Of a DNA stretch of 64,000 nt, positions 52,278 to 60,713 are shown piece after piece; the first letter of the stretch is position 1; every line of letters starts with the position of its first letter. The stretch is from Coriobacteriales bacterium OH1046. GTDB lineage: Bacteria; Actinomycetota; Coriobacteriia; Coriobacteriales; Atopobiaceae. The stretch spans positions 1-64,000 of the forward strand of contig RQYE01000004.1 in assembly GCA_004010535.1 (NCBI GenBank), given 5' to 3'. The notes under the pieces were generated by a model. That model was not told the origin of the DNA. It made no database searches and saw only the letters and a program-made list of their open reading frames with translations. The position numbers were made by a program, and so were the translations under genes.

Positions 52278-53822
52278 TCAACGCGACCGATTGCGGAGCA
52301 GCCGGAACACGGCCACCGTCGCCGCAAAGCCCAGGGCAAGCGGGATGGGCGCGCTGCGCGTGATGCCCGCGACGATGAACGAGACGCAGCTCACCGCAGC
52401 GGCGATGAGGGCGTAGGGCAGCTGCGAGCGCACATGATCGATATGGTTGCACCCGGCTCCCGTAGACGAGAGGATCGTGGTATCGGAGAGCGGCGAGCAG
52501 TGATCGCCGAAGATGACACCCGCAAGGACGGCGCCGAGGACGAGCGAGATGGTATCGGGAGCAACCTTCGCGCAGACGGCGATGGCAGGCGGGATCATGA
52601 TGGCCATGGCACCCCAGGAGACGCCCGTGGTGAAGGCTATGACTCCCGTGGTGACGAACATCGCGAGCGGCAGGAGCAGGCCGGGGGTATCGGCAGGCAC
52701 GAGGCTCGCCACGAAGGGACCGGTCGCAAGGACCTCATCGCCCATGACCTGGGCGACGGTCCAAGCCAAGATCAGCATCAGCATGGCATCGACCATGGAT
52801 TTGACGCCATCTATGTACGCCTTGCAGTACTGGTCGATCGTGATGATGCGGCGCGGGATGTACAGCGCGAACAACAGGACGCTCGTCGCCACGGCGGCAT
52901 AGACGAGCGACATGGTGGACTCGGACTCCTGCAGGGCTTCCAAGGCGGGAACGCCGTCGAAGGCGCCCCCCGTGCCCATCATGAAGACCACGGCGGCAAG
53001 GGCGAGGAAGACCATGGGGATGACGAGATCCGATGCCTTCGCCGTGCCGGCCGCATGCGCCCCGGCATCCTCGGACGGGCGGCGCGTCGTGTCGTTGCCC
53101 GCCTCCGCGTCCGCCTCGATCTGCCTCATGGGGCCGATATCGACGTTCCACACGGCCGACAGCACCACGCAGAGCAGCGTGAGCCATGCATAGTAGTTGT
53201 AGGGGATCGTGGCGAGGAAGGCCCTGAAGCCCGTGACCGGGAAACCGTAGCGGTCGAGTTCCGGGGTGATGAGGAGCACGACCGTCGCAACCCAGCTCGA
53301 GAGGGGCACGAGGATGGTGACGGGGGCGGCCGTGGCATCGCAGATATAGGCGAGCCTCGCCCGCGAGATCTTCAGCCGGTCCGAGATGGGCTTGATGACG
53401 TTTCCCACGGTGAGAGCATTGAAATAATCGTCGACGAAGATGAGGACGCCGAGGCCGAACGCGCTGAGCAGGGCTCCCGTGCGGGTTCTCACATGCGGTT
53501 CGGACCACTTCGCGAAGGCTTCGGAACCCCCCGCAACCATGAGGGTCTCGACGATACCGCCGAGAATCGCGATGAAGGCGAAGAGCGTGATGCTCTCGGG
53601 GGCCGCGAACGAGGCCATCAAAGCGCGGATGGTCTCGTAGAAGGGTCCGAGGATAGGATCGGGCACGGCGAGGACGGATGGATCGGGTGCGAAGACGACG
53701 TAGATGAAGAAGCCTGCGAACACGCCCATGAGCAGCGAGGAGACGGACCTGCGCGTCTTGATGGCGAGCGTGATGGCCACAACAGGCGGGATAAGCGACA
53801 GCCAACCGTACGGGGAACCCAT
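52278..53822 (-). CDS. nhaC: NhaC-family Na+/H+ antiporter
   Basis: 514 residues with about 12 membrane helices, NhaC family. Motifs include VDDYFNALTVGNVIKPISD, TAAPVTILVPLSSW and FGDHCSPLSDTTILSS. It lies between the two aguA genes, 44 bases upstream of aguA 1. In this context it may handle sodium or pH load during agmatine fermentation, or exchange an amine-linked acid; some NhaC-type proteins carry organic substrates with Na+. The specific substrate is inferred only from neighbours. Confidence 0.82.
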   Translation of the reverse strand: MGSPYGWLSLIPPVVAITLAIKTRRSVSSLLMGVFAGFFIYVVFAPDPSVLAVPDPILGPFYETIRALMASFAAPESITLFAFIAILGGIVETLMVAGGSEAFAKWSEPHVRTRTGALLSAFGLGVLIFVDDYFNALTVGNVIKPISDRLKISRARLAYICDATAAPVTILVPLSSWVATVVLLITPELDRYGFPVTGFRAFLATIPYNYYAWLTLLCVVLSAVWNVDIGPMRQIEADAEAGNDTTRRPSEDAGAHAAGTAKASDLVIPMVFLALAAVVFMMGTGGAFDGVPALEALQESESTMSLVYAAVATSVLLFALYIPRRIITIDQYCKAYIDGVKSMVDAMLMLILAWTVAQVMGDEVLATGPFVASLVPADTPGLLLPLAMFVTTGVIAFTTGVSWGAMAIMIPPAIAVCAKVAPDTISLVLGAVLAGVIFGDHCSPLSDTTILSSTGAGCNHIDHVRSQLPYALIAAAVSCVSFIVAGITRSAPIPLALGFAATVAVFRLLRNRSR

Positions 53823-53906
53823 GAGGCCCCCTCTCTTCCGGCGCTGAGACCGGACTACATGCGCGCGAAGGCTCCATAGAGGGGGCGTCGCCTTCGAACG
53901 GGGGAT

Positions 53907-53936
53907 CCCCGGACCGGCACGGGCACCGGTCCGGGG
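53907..53936 (-). terminator. 11-bp perfect hairpin after aguA 2
   Basis: CCCCGGACCGG (53907-53917) pairs with CCGGTCCGGGG (53926-53936), loop 8. No T-tract. Confidence 0.5.
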
Positions 53937-53965
53937 AAACGTATCGGATGATGGACTCCCGCGCC

Positions 53966-55168
53966 TTAGGCTTCGGGTTCCTGCTGGGTGATGCAGTGGA
54001 TGTTTCCGCCACCGTAGACGACCTGCTCGGACTGGACGCCCACGACCTTGTAGACACCCTCGCCCCAGGTCTCGTCGTAGATCTTCTGGAGGGTCTCGAC
54101 GGCCAGGGCATCGTTCTCGTCACCGTACTGCGGGGTGATGACACCGTGGTTGGTGACGAGGTAGTTCATATAGGAGGCGATCAGCGGCTCGTCGGGGACG
54201 CGCGGCTCGGCGTTCTCGTCGATGTCGATGGAATCGCAGGCCTCCTGAGTCATATAGAGGGGCTTTGCCGGCATGGGGAGCTTGTAGACCTTGAGCTTGC
54301 GCCCCTTGGCGTCGGTCGCATTGGAAAGCGTCTCGTAGGCCTCATGGCATTGGCGATAGAACGGGTACTCGGGATCATCGGTCCAGATGCAGGCCATGAC
54401 GCCGGGGGCGACGAAGGTCGCAACATCGTCGATGTGGCCGTTGGTCTCGCTGGGATCGATGCCCTCCTTGACCCAGATGACTTTCTCGACGCCCAGGTAA
54501 TCCTTGAGGTGCTCGGTCATGTACCCGCGCAGCTCCTCGCTCCAGGGCTGGAACTTGAGGGCATAGGTGGGCCAGATATCGTCCTCGTCCTCCTCGACGT
54601 GCACGGCCGAGGCGGTGCGGCCCGGGGAGAGCAAGCACTGGTCGGTCACGACGAGGGTGCCCTCGCCGTCGACGGTGATGGAGCCGCCCTCGAGGATCAT
54701 ATCATCGGGACGGTAGCGGTCGCACTCGGAGATCTCGGCCATCTTGAGGGCGATCTGCTCGTCCTTATCCCACGGGAAGTAGAGGCCGTCGACAAAGCCG
54801 CCGTAGGCGTTGAAGTGCCAGTGGTTGGCGCGCTTGCCCCCCTTGCCGTCGATGACATAGGTGGCGCCGGTATCGCGGAACCAGGCGTCGTCGGTGGTCA
54901 TCTCGATGACGTGCACGCCGGGGTCATCCTCGAAGACAGCCTTGCAGTTGGCATAGTCGACTTGGTTGGCGCACATGTAGACCGGGGTGAACTCGGCGAT
55001 GGCGCGGGCGATGTCGGCGTACTGCCTCTGCGCGGGCTTGGCACCCATCTGCCATGTATCGGTGCGGTGGGGCCATCCCATCCAAATGCGCTTCTGGGGC
55101 GCGAACTCGGCGGGCATGAAATAGCCGTCGGCCTTGGGAGTGGAATCGGACTCATAGATGGTACGCAT
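53966..55168 (-). CDS. aguA: Agmatine deiminase 2
   Basis: 400 residues, the same family and reaction as aguA 1, with YGGGNIHCITQQEP holding the catalytic Cys, DDAWFRDTGATYV, GGFVDGLYFPWDKD and NGHIDDVATF. It is longer than aguA 1, mainly by an acidic insertion around residue 190 (VHVEEDEDDIWP). ATG 55168 has GAGG 7 bases upstream. Keeping two copies in one operon suggests different kinetics or specificity (for example agmatine versus a longer analogue), which is inference. Confidence 0.93.
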   Translation of the reverse strand: MRTIYESDSTPKADGYFMPAEFAPQKRIWMGWPHRTDTWQMGAKPAQRQYADIARAIAEFTPVYMCANQVDYANCKAVFEDDPGVHVIEMTTDDAWFRDTGATYVIDGKGGKRANHWHFNAYGGFVDGLYFPWDKDEQIALKMAEISECDRYRPDDMILEGGSITVDGEGTLVVTDQCLLSPGRTASAVHVEEDEDDIWPTYALKFQPWSEELRGYMTEHLKDYLGVEKVIWVKEGIDPSETNGHIDDVATFVAPGVMACIWTDDPEYPFYRQCHEAYETLSNATDAKGRKLKVYKLPMPAKPLYMTQEACDSIDIDENAEPRVPDEPLIASYMNYLVTNHGVITPQYGDENDALAVETLQKIYDETWGEGVYKVVGVQSEQVVYGGGNIHCITQQEPEA

Positions 55169-55235
55169 GACAAAACCTCCTAGACGAAACCTTGCCAATA
55201 CAACACGCGAACTGAAGGGACGAGGAAGAGCGGGG

Positions 55236-55268
55236 CGCGTGACAAGTGACCTGTCCCCTTGTCACGCG
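55236..55268 (-). terminator. 11-bp perfect hairpin between aguD and aguA 2
   Basis: CGCGTGACAAG (55236-55246) pairs with CTTGTCACGCG (55258-55268), loop TGACCTGTCCC. No T-tract. It is intercistronic. Confidence 0.5.
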
Positions 55269-55275
55269 GGAGGAG

Positions 55276-56718
55276 CTACTCCCCGGCCTCGCCTGCTGCA
55301 GCCTCCTCGACGAGGCGCTGGGCGGCAAGCTCGGGGGTGAGGCCCTTGTACTCCTCCTTGCGGCCGCGGGCGCTCCAAATGCGGACGATCTCGCCGACGA
55401 CGAGCAGGACCGCGAAGCCGATCGCCATCGGGACCTTGTCGGCGATCTCATCGGCCGAGAGGGGCACGAGGGTGGCGATGACGGTGAGCACGAGCTCGAC
55501 GGCGGGAATGATCAGGGCGACCTTCATCACGGTGCCCTTGAAGGGGAACTCGTAGATGCGCGGGCGATCGGGATCGACCTTGCGCAGATTGATGAATGCC
55601 GGGAACATGGGGATGTAGGTGATGAGCAGGAAGACGACGGACATGCCGAAGAGCATCCAGAAGACGCCGCTGGAGATAGCCTCGTTGGGGATGAGCTGGA
55701 TGCAGAGGATGAGCGAGGTCACCACGCCGTTGGTGATGGCGGCGCCGTCGGGCATGCCGGTCTTGGGATTCATCTTGCCGAAGACCTTGGGCATGTTGCC
55801 GGTCTTGGCAGCGTAGGCGGCAACGGAATTGACGCCGAAGGACCAGGATGCCATGTTGGCGAAGAGGGTCACGAGGAAGGCGATGGCGATGACCTTGAAC
55901 AGGATGCCGTCGCCCACCATGGTCTGGACAGCTACGAGCATGCCGAAGTCGGGATCGATCTGGTCGGCCGGGATGGCGGCGCCGATGCCGAAGGAGGCGA
56001 ACAGGTAGATCGCGGCGATCGCCACGCCGCCCATGATGATGGCGCGCGGGATCTCGCGCTTGGGATCCTTCATGTCGCCGGTCATGGTGCAGATGACCTC
56101 GAAGCCCATGAAGTTGAAGATGATGATCGAGATGAAGCCGAGCGCGGAGGTGCTGGTGAGATCGGGCAGGAAGGTGTTGAAGCTCATGTCGGTGGCGAAG
56201 CCGTTCTGGGTCGCATACCAGATGCCGATGCAGCCCACGACCACGGCGACGGCGACCTTGATGATAGCGCCGCCGTTGAGGACCGCCTCGGAGTCCGAAA
56301 CCGGCGAGAAGGCCATGAGGGTGACGATCCAGGTGAAGGCAAGCTCGATAGCCAGGACGATCAGGATATTGGACTCGAGATCGACGCCGAAGACCCAGGA
56401 GAGGATGGTCGGGAACAGGGTGGCCAGCGAGGCGATCCAGAACGGGTAGTTGACCCAGTAATAGTACGCAGCGCGGGCGGCCCATTTGTCGCCGAGGCCA
56501 TCGCGGATCCAGTCGATGATGCCGCCGTCGCTCTCATAGGCGGTGCCGAGCTCGGCAACAGCCAGGCCATAGGGCACGAGGAAGGTGATGATCAGGAAGA
56601 TCCACCAGAAGAACTGCTGGTTGCCGATGGCGGCCGCAGGGGCGGCGGCCTCGCAGACGAAGACGACGCAGATCACCGTCGAGATGATCGTGAAGAACGA
56701 GAGGCCCTTCTTATCCAT
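55276..56718 (-). CDS. aguD: Amino acid-polyamine antiporter (probable agmatine/putrescine exchanger)
   Basis: 480 residues, about 12 helices, APC superfamily (amino acid-polyamine-organocation). It begins MDKKGLSFFTIISTVICVVFVCE and has IIIFNFMGFEVICTMTGDMKDPKREIPRA, the family's helix 6-7 region. Position between ptcA and aguA 2 matches the agmatine:putrescine exchanger of agmatine deiminase operons, which brings in agmatine and expels putrescine without energy cost. Substrate is inferred from this context. Confidence 0.85.
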   Translation of the reverse strand: MDKKGLSFFTIISTVICVVFVCEAAAPAAAIGNQQFFWWIFLIITFLVPYGLAVAELGTAYESDGGIIDWIRDGLGDKWAARAAYYYWVNYPFWIASLATLFPTILSWVFGVDLESNILIVLAIELAFTWIVTLMAFSPVSDSEAVLNGGAIIKVAVAVVVGCIGIWYATQNGFATDMSFNTFLPDLTSTSALGFISIIIFNFMGFEVICTMTGDMKDPKREIPRAIIMGGVAIAAIYLFASFGIGAAIPADQIDPDFGMLVAVQTMVGDGILFKVIAIAFLVTLFANMASWSFGVNSVAAYAAKTGNMPKVFGKMNPKTGMPDGAAITNGVVTSLILCIQLIPNEAISSGVFWMLFGMSVVFLLITYIPMFPAFINLRKVDPDRPRIYEFPFKGTVMKVALIIPAVELVLTVIATLVPLSADEIADKVPMAIGFAVLLVVGEIVRIWSARGRKEEYKGLTPELAAQRLVEEAAAGEAGE

Positions 56719-56733
56719 TGGTATTCCTCACTA

Positions 56734-56789
56734 CTAGTTGGGGGCACATTCGAGAACCCGGCGGCGCGGATGCGCCACCGGACAACTAG
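56734..56789 (-). terminator. Intercistronic hairpin between ptcA and aguD
   Basis: Outer stem CTAGTTG (56734-56740)/CAACTAG (56783-56789), inner stem CCGG-GGCGC (56758-56767)/GCGCC-CCGG (56772-56781) around GGAT. No T-tract. It may tune the ratio of the two products. Confidence 0.45.
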
Positions 56790-56802
56790 CTCAGGGCACG
56801 GA

Positions 56803-57852
56803 TCACAGAGCCTCGACAGCGGCGATCGCGGCGTGGAGGCGCTCTTTGCCGGCATACTCGACGCCCTCATCGAAAAGCGGGGTGCGGGGGCCGAAGGCGG
56901 CGAGCAGGGCGCGGATGGAGTGCTTGCGGTTCTCGGCCTCGACCCAGCAGAGCGAGCGGTCGGAGTCGGCAACCTCGTCGGTAACCTCCTCGCCGCGGAC
57001 GGCGGGCAGGCAGTGCATGAACTTGGAGTCGGGACCGGCGTAGTTCATGAGATCCATGGTGACCTGGTAATCGGGCATGAAGACATCGAGGTAGGACGGG
57101 CCGTCGACCTCGGCGTCGTAGAGACCGTACCAGACGTCGGTGTAGATGAAGTCGGCTCCCTTGATGCACTCGACGTTATCGGAGATCTCGATGGTGCCGC
57201 CGGATTTCTTGCAGTTCTCGAGGCCGATGGCGAGGAGATCGACATCGGAGTCGACCTGCAGGCCGCCGTCGGTGATCTGGTGGCCCTTGGGGCCGTACTG
57301 GACGAACTTCATGCCGATGATGGAGGCCATGAACATGAGCGAGACGCAGACCTGCGTGGCATCGCCGATGAAGGCGAGCTTGCAATCCTCGATACGCTTG
57401 CCCTCGGGGAGGTTCTCGAGCATGGTGAGCAGATCGCCCATCTCCTGGGTGGGGTGATTGTACTCGGACATGCCGTTGAGAACCGGGCAGGCGGCGCCGG
57501 CGGCAAGGCCCACGACATCCTTGTGGCGGTTCACGCGCGCCATCAGGATGTCGAGGAGATCGCCCATGACGCGGGCGGTGTCACCCAGCGACTCATGGCC
57601 GCCGAGCTGGATGGTGCCGGGACCGTAGAACTGGGCGTGGCCGCCGAGGTCGGTCATGGCCGTCTCGAAGGAGAGGCGGGTGCGGGTGGAGACCTGCTGG
57701 AAGATCATGCCGAGGCTCTTGTTGCGCAGAAGATGGGGGTAGTAGCCGTCCTCCTTGATGGCTGCCTTCATGGCCATGGCCAGCTCCTCGATAGCGAGGA
57801 TCTGCTCCTTGGTGAGCTCATTGGTATCGATGAAGTCCTTGGGGAATGCCAT
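56803..57852 (-). CDS. ptcA: Putrescine carbamoyltransferase
   Basis: 349 residues of the aspartate/ornithine carbamoyltransferase family. It splits N-carbamoylputrescine with phosphate into putrescine and carbamoyl phosphate. Carbamoyl-phosphate motif STRTRLSFE and the loop [17 protein letters not shown] are seen. The wording [20 protein letters not shown] and the long C-terminal helix ([10 protein letters not shown]) fit the PTC subgroup better than ornithine carbamoyltransferase. ATG 57852 has AGGAG 6 bases upstream. It is the first gene of the minus-strand agmatine run and faces luxR 2. Confidence 0.9.
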   Translation of the reverse strand: MAFPKDFIDTNELTKEQILAIEELAMAMKAAIKEDGYYPHLLRNKSLGMIFQQVSTRTRLSFETAMTDLGGHAQFYGPGTIQLGGHESLGDTARVMGDLLDILMARVNRHKDVVGLAAGAACPVLNGMSEYNHPTQEMGDLLTMLENLPEGKRIEDCKLAFIGDATQVCVSLMFMASIIGMKFVQYGPKGHQITDGGLQVDSDVDLLAIGLENCKKSGGTIEISDNVECIKGADFIYTDVWYGLYDAEVDGPSYLDVFMPDYQVTMDLMNYAGPDSKFMHCLPAVRGEEVTDEVADSDRSLCWVEAENRKHSIRALLAAFGPRTPLFDEGVEYAGKERLHAAIAAVEAL

Positions 57853-57964
57853 AACGCGCTCCTTTCTCTGCCGGTTCCGGCATCGTGTGACGTACAGCAG
57901 TGCCTCGCGACACTTCCTGCTCACCATTACTTTCGCCCCGAGCTGGGAAAAGGTCGAGTTCATA

Positions 57965-58007
57965 CGGGTTTATTCTCCGCATGTGGGGGTAAACCCGCTA
58001 TAAACCG
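57965..58007. promoter_or_regulatory. Cluster of GTTTA/TAAAC sites between ptcA and luxR 2
   Basis: CGGGTTTA (57965-57972) and its inverted copy TAAACCCG (57990-57997), spacer 17 bases, run into CCGCTATAAACCG (57995-58007), which on the other strand is CGGTTTATAGCGG. It is a strong candidate binding region for LuxR 2 or LuxR 1. ptcA starts 113 bases away on the minus strand. Confidence 0.6.
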
Positions 58008-58111
58008 ACTGCAGGCCGGTCGTAAAACGTCGGAGAAATACCGTTCGTAGATGGATTTCTACCATTCATGGATCATCGTGCTATGAATAGAGGAGTTTAG
58101 TTTTTCACTCG

Positions 58112-58123
58112 CCGGTTTATCGC
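58112..58123. promoter_or_regulatory. GTTTA-type site next to luxR 2
   Basis: CCGGTTTATCGC, just before the ribosome site of luxR 2 (start 58135). A position for negative autoregulation. Confidence 0.4.
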
Positions 58124-58134
58124 TCGGAGGAGCT

Positions 58135-59112
58135 GTGAACGCCTTCTTCTTCACGTATACGATCGCCCTCATCCTCGTGGCGGGCGCGGCGGCTGCGCTT
58201 GCCCTCGGATCATATGCGGTCTCCCGCAGGAACGTGCGCCTCGTTGAGGCGGCGTTCTTCGTGGTCTACACCATCGAGCTGGTCGGTATCTTCAAATCGG
58301 AGTGGCTCATGCAGAACCTGTCGGTCGAGATGGTCGACTACTACGCCGTCGAGACGCCGTTCGCCCGCACCCTCGAGAGCGCGGCCATCCTGCTCTGCCT
58401 TTGGCTCATCATCCTCCACTACCTCGATGAGCATCGCCTCGCTGTACAGCTCGCGCCCATAGCAGCCTACATCGTCGCCTCGGCGCTCGCGCTCGAACTC
58501 TTCGCCTACGGGGCGTTCCGCCAGTGGCTCTACTACACGCTGCGCCAGGTCTTCCTCGCGGGGGCGCTCCTGTATGCGCTGCATCGTTTCCGCACATCCT
58601 CCGATGATGCCTACCGGCAGAGGCTTTCCCGCTATGTGAGCATCTATCCGGTGTACTGGGCCCTGATCGTCGTCATCACACTCGAGGATGTCCTGGTCAT
58701 CCTGCTCATGCCCGAACCGACCTCCGCCGACACCTTGCCGCTCTACCTCTCCTCGCGCAACATCTCCGAGAACTTCGCGATGCTCTTCATCGCCTATCAG
58801 GTCATCGCATCGTCGCTCAAATCCCTTTCACTGCGCTTCAACGAGCCCCCAGCCGTGAGCGATGACGAGCGCAAGCGGACGGCCTTCCGCACCCACATCG
58901 ACGAGACCCTGCCCGCCTTCGCGGCCAAGTACGGACTCTCCGCACGCGAGCGCGAGATCCTCGCCCACGTGATCGAGGGCAAGGACAACCGCAGCATCGC
59001 GGGGGAGCTCTTCCTCTCGGAGGGCACGGTCAAGACCCACGTGCACAATATCATGGTCAAGACCTCGACCACATCGCGCCCCGAACTCAAGAAGGCCTTC
59101 TGGAGCGCATAG
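58135..59112 (+). CDS. LuxR-family regulator with seven-helix N-terminus 2
   Basis: 325 residues. About seven hydrophobic helices (1-235) then a LuxR HTH at 260-325 (LSAREREILAHVIEGKDNRSI, EGTVKTHVHNIMVKT). Paralogue of luxR 1 with the same architecture. Start GTG 58135 follows GGAGGAG. It is divergent from ptcA and lies between ptcA and arcC, which is the expected place for the regulator of the agmatine genes. Four TAAACC/GGTTTA sites precede it. The signal sensed is unknown; agmatine or a change in membrane state would be candidates. Confidence 0.85.
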   Translation: MNAFFFTYTIALILVAGAAAALALGSYAVSRRNVRLVEAAFFVVYTIELVGIFKSEWLMQNLSVEMVDYYAVETPFARTLESAAILLCLWLIILHYLDEHRLAVQLAPIAAYIVASALALELFAYGAFRQWLYYTLRQVFLAGALLYALHRFRTSSDDAYRQRLSRYVSIYPVYWALIVVITLEDVLVILLMPEPTSADTLPLYLSSRNISENFAMLFIAYQVIASSLKSLSLRFNEPPAVSDDERKRTAFRTHIDETLPAFAAKYGLSAREREILAHVIEGKDNRSIAGELFLSEGTVKTHVHNIMVKTSTTSRPELKKAFWSA

Positions 59113-59143
59113 GGTCGGGAGGCTAGACCCCATCCTGGGCGCA

Positions 59144-59340
59144 TTGGCGCGCGATCGGGCGTTCTCCAACCGAAACGGCACGTATTCCGCGCTTTTCCGG
59201 TGCTGTTTGCCCATCAAAACGATACACGTCTTCCGCTGACCTGCGCAAACACGGGTCAGATCCCCGCTCGATGGCGATTCATCACCGGAAAAGCGCGGAA
59301 TACGTGCCGTTTCGGTTGGAGAACGCCCGATCGCTTGCCA
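59144..59340. repeat. 197-bp structured inverted-repeat element, copy 2
   Basis: A perfect 52-bp inverted repeat: 59151-59202 is the exact reverse complement of 59283-59334. Outside, TTGGC and GCCA bound the element, as in copy 1. The centre contains CCATC/GATGG (59211-59215 with 59270-59274), a stem CTGACC/GGTCAG (59236-59241 with 59254-59259) and the words GCAAACACGG and GATGGCGATTC shared with copy 1 (33942-34138). It lies between the convergent stops of luxR 2 (59112) and arcC (59351). Confidence 0.85.
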
Positions 59341-59350
59341 GCAGCCTTAT

Positions 59351-60322
59351 CTAGTAGTGGATGCGGGTGCCGGATTCGCCGCGCACAGCCTCGGGAGCCT
59401 TCTCGAGCGAACCGATGATGGCGACGCGGTTGGCGCGGCTCTTGCAGAACTTGATGGCCGCGCGCACCTTGGGCTCCATGGAACCCTTGCCGAACTGCCC
59501 TTCATCCGCGTAATCCTCGGCTTCGGAAACGGTTATATCGGCAAGATCCTGCTGGTTCTTCTTGCCGAAGTTAATGGCGACATGGTCGACGGCGGTAAGC
59601 AGCACGAGCACATCGGCATCGCAGTCCTCGGCGAGGAGCTCGCCTGCCATATCCTTGTCGATGACGGCGGGAACGCCCTTGTAGCAGCCGTAGTTATCGG
59701 TATCGCGGATCACGGGGACGCCACCGCCGCCGCAGGCGATGACGATGAACTCGTTGTCGAGGAGGTTCAGGATCGACTCGTTCTCGACGATCTTGCGGGG
59801 TTTGGGCGAGGCGACGACGCGGCGATAGCCGCGACCGGAGTCCTCGACATAGTGGAACAGGGGGTCGGCCGCAGCCTTCGCCTCGGCCTCTTCCTTGGTC
59901 ATGAACTCGCCGATGGGCTTGGTGGGGTTGTCGAAGGACTTGTCGTCGGCATCGACCTCGATCTGGGTCACGACGGAGGCGACGTGCCACCTCATGCCGG
60001 TCTTGTGCATCTCGGCACCGATGGCCTGCTGCAGATGATAGCCGATATAGCCCTGGCTCATGGCACCGCACTCGGGCAGCTCCATGAAGGGGACCTTGGC
60101 ATCGGCCTTGTTGGCAAGGGTGAAGGCCTTCTGGATCATACCGACCTGCGGGCCGTTGCCATGGGTGATGATGATCTCGTTGTTGTCCTTGATGACATCG
60201 AGCAAAACGGGAGCGGCATGGCGGACGCGCTCGATCTGCTCTTCGGGGGTATCGCCGAGGGCATTTCCGCCAAGGGCGATGACGACGCGCTTGGGTTTGC
60301 CGGGATCCTTCGTGAACGCCAT
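59351..60322 (-). CDS. arcC: Carbamate kinase
   Basis: 323 residues. It makes ATP from carbamoyl phosphate and ADP, the energy step of the agmatine pathway. Seen are IALGGNALGD, ITHGNGPQVGMIQ, GGGGVPVI and the C-terminal VAIIGSLEKAPEAVRGESGTRI. ATG 60322 has AGGAG 6 bases upstream. It stands alone between luxR 2 and a decayed gene, not in the ptcA-aguA run, but a CGGGTTTAGTGCGG site at 60429-60442 links it to them. Confidence 0.95.
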   Translation of the reverse strand: MAFTKDPGKPKRVVIALGGNALGDTPEEQIERVRHAAPVLLDVIKDNNEIIITHGNGPQVGMIQKAFTLANKADAKVPFMELPECGAMSQGYIGYHLQQAIGAEMHKTGMRWHVASVVTQIEVDADDKSFDNPTKPIGEFMTKEEAEAKAAADPLFHYVEDSGRGYRRVVASPKPRKIVENESILNLLDNEFIVIACGGGGVPVIRDTDNYGCYKGVPAVIDKDMAGELLAEDCDADVLVLLTAVDHVAINFGKKNQQDLADITVSEAEDYADEGQFGKGSMEPKVRAAIKFCKSRANRVAIIGSLEKAPEAVRGESGTRIHY

Positions 60323-60428
60323 GGTGCACTCCTTCGCTGTGCTGAAAACGGGCAGCGGGCCCACCTGCGCGCCCGCCTCTCCTGACAGCATAAGCATAGG
60401 TTTCGCGCAAGTGGATGGCGAGTATATT

Positions 60429-60442
60429 CGGGTTTAGTGCGG
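60429..60442. promoter_or_regulatory. GTTTA-GCGG motif upstream of arcC
   Basis: CGGGTTTAGTGCGG, 107 bases upstream of arcC. Thirteen of fourteen bases equal the MATE 2 site. Confidence 0.55.
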
Positions 60443-60480
60443 CTCAGCGCACGCAGGAGGACGGCGTCTGCGCACGGGGC

Positions 60481-60601
60481 CCATCGAGACAGGGCGGGGA
60501 TGATCAGATGGAAGCCCTTCTCGAGGAGCGGCATCGCCGAGCGGGTGGAACATGACGAGCACGTCCTCATTCCCAGTCCCGTATTCATGGACAGTCAGCA
60601 T
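60481..60601 (-). pseudogene. Remnant of an alpha/beta hydrolase gene
   Basis: The minus strand opens with ATG 60601 and MLTVHEYGTGNEDVLVMFHP followed by LG, like the start of an alpha/beta-hydrolase. After that the frame is lost, but another frame continues with PLLEKGFHLIIPALSRW, the next strand of the same fold. About ten codons and the frame are missing at the junction, and the catalytic part is absent. It is a decayed fragment between the MBL gene and arcC. Confidence 0.6.
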
Positions 60602-60713
60602 GTCCCACCCCTTTTCTCCATGCACCTCCTTATCGATACGGTATCCATTTATAGCTCGGCAGGGACGGCACCCTCCGGTTATCATGTGGGTTGATCCGGG
60701 AAATACCCTGCGC

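Noticed and set aside
56803-57852. Ornithine carbamoyltransferase (argF) call
   Set aside because: Operon context with aguA and an exchanger, and the [13 protein letters not shown] wording and C-terminal helix, favour putrescine carbamoyltransferase.
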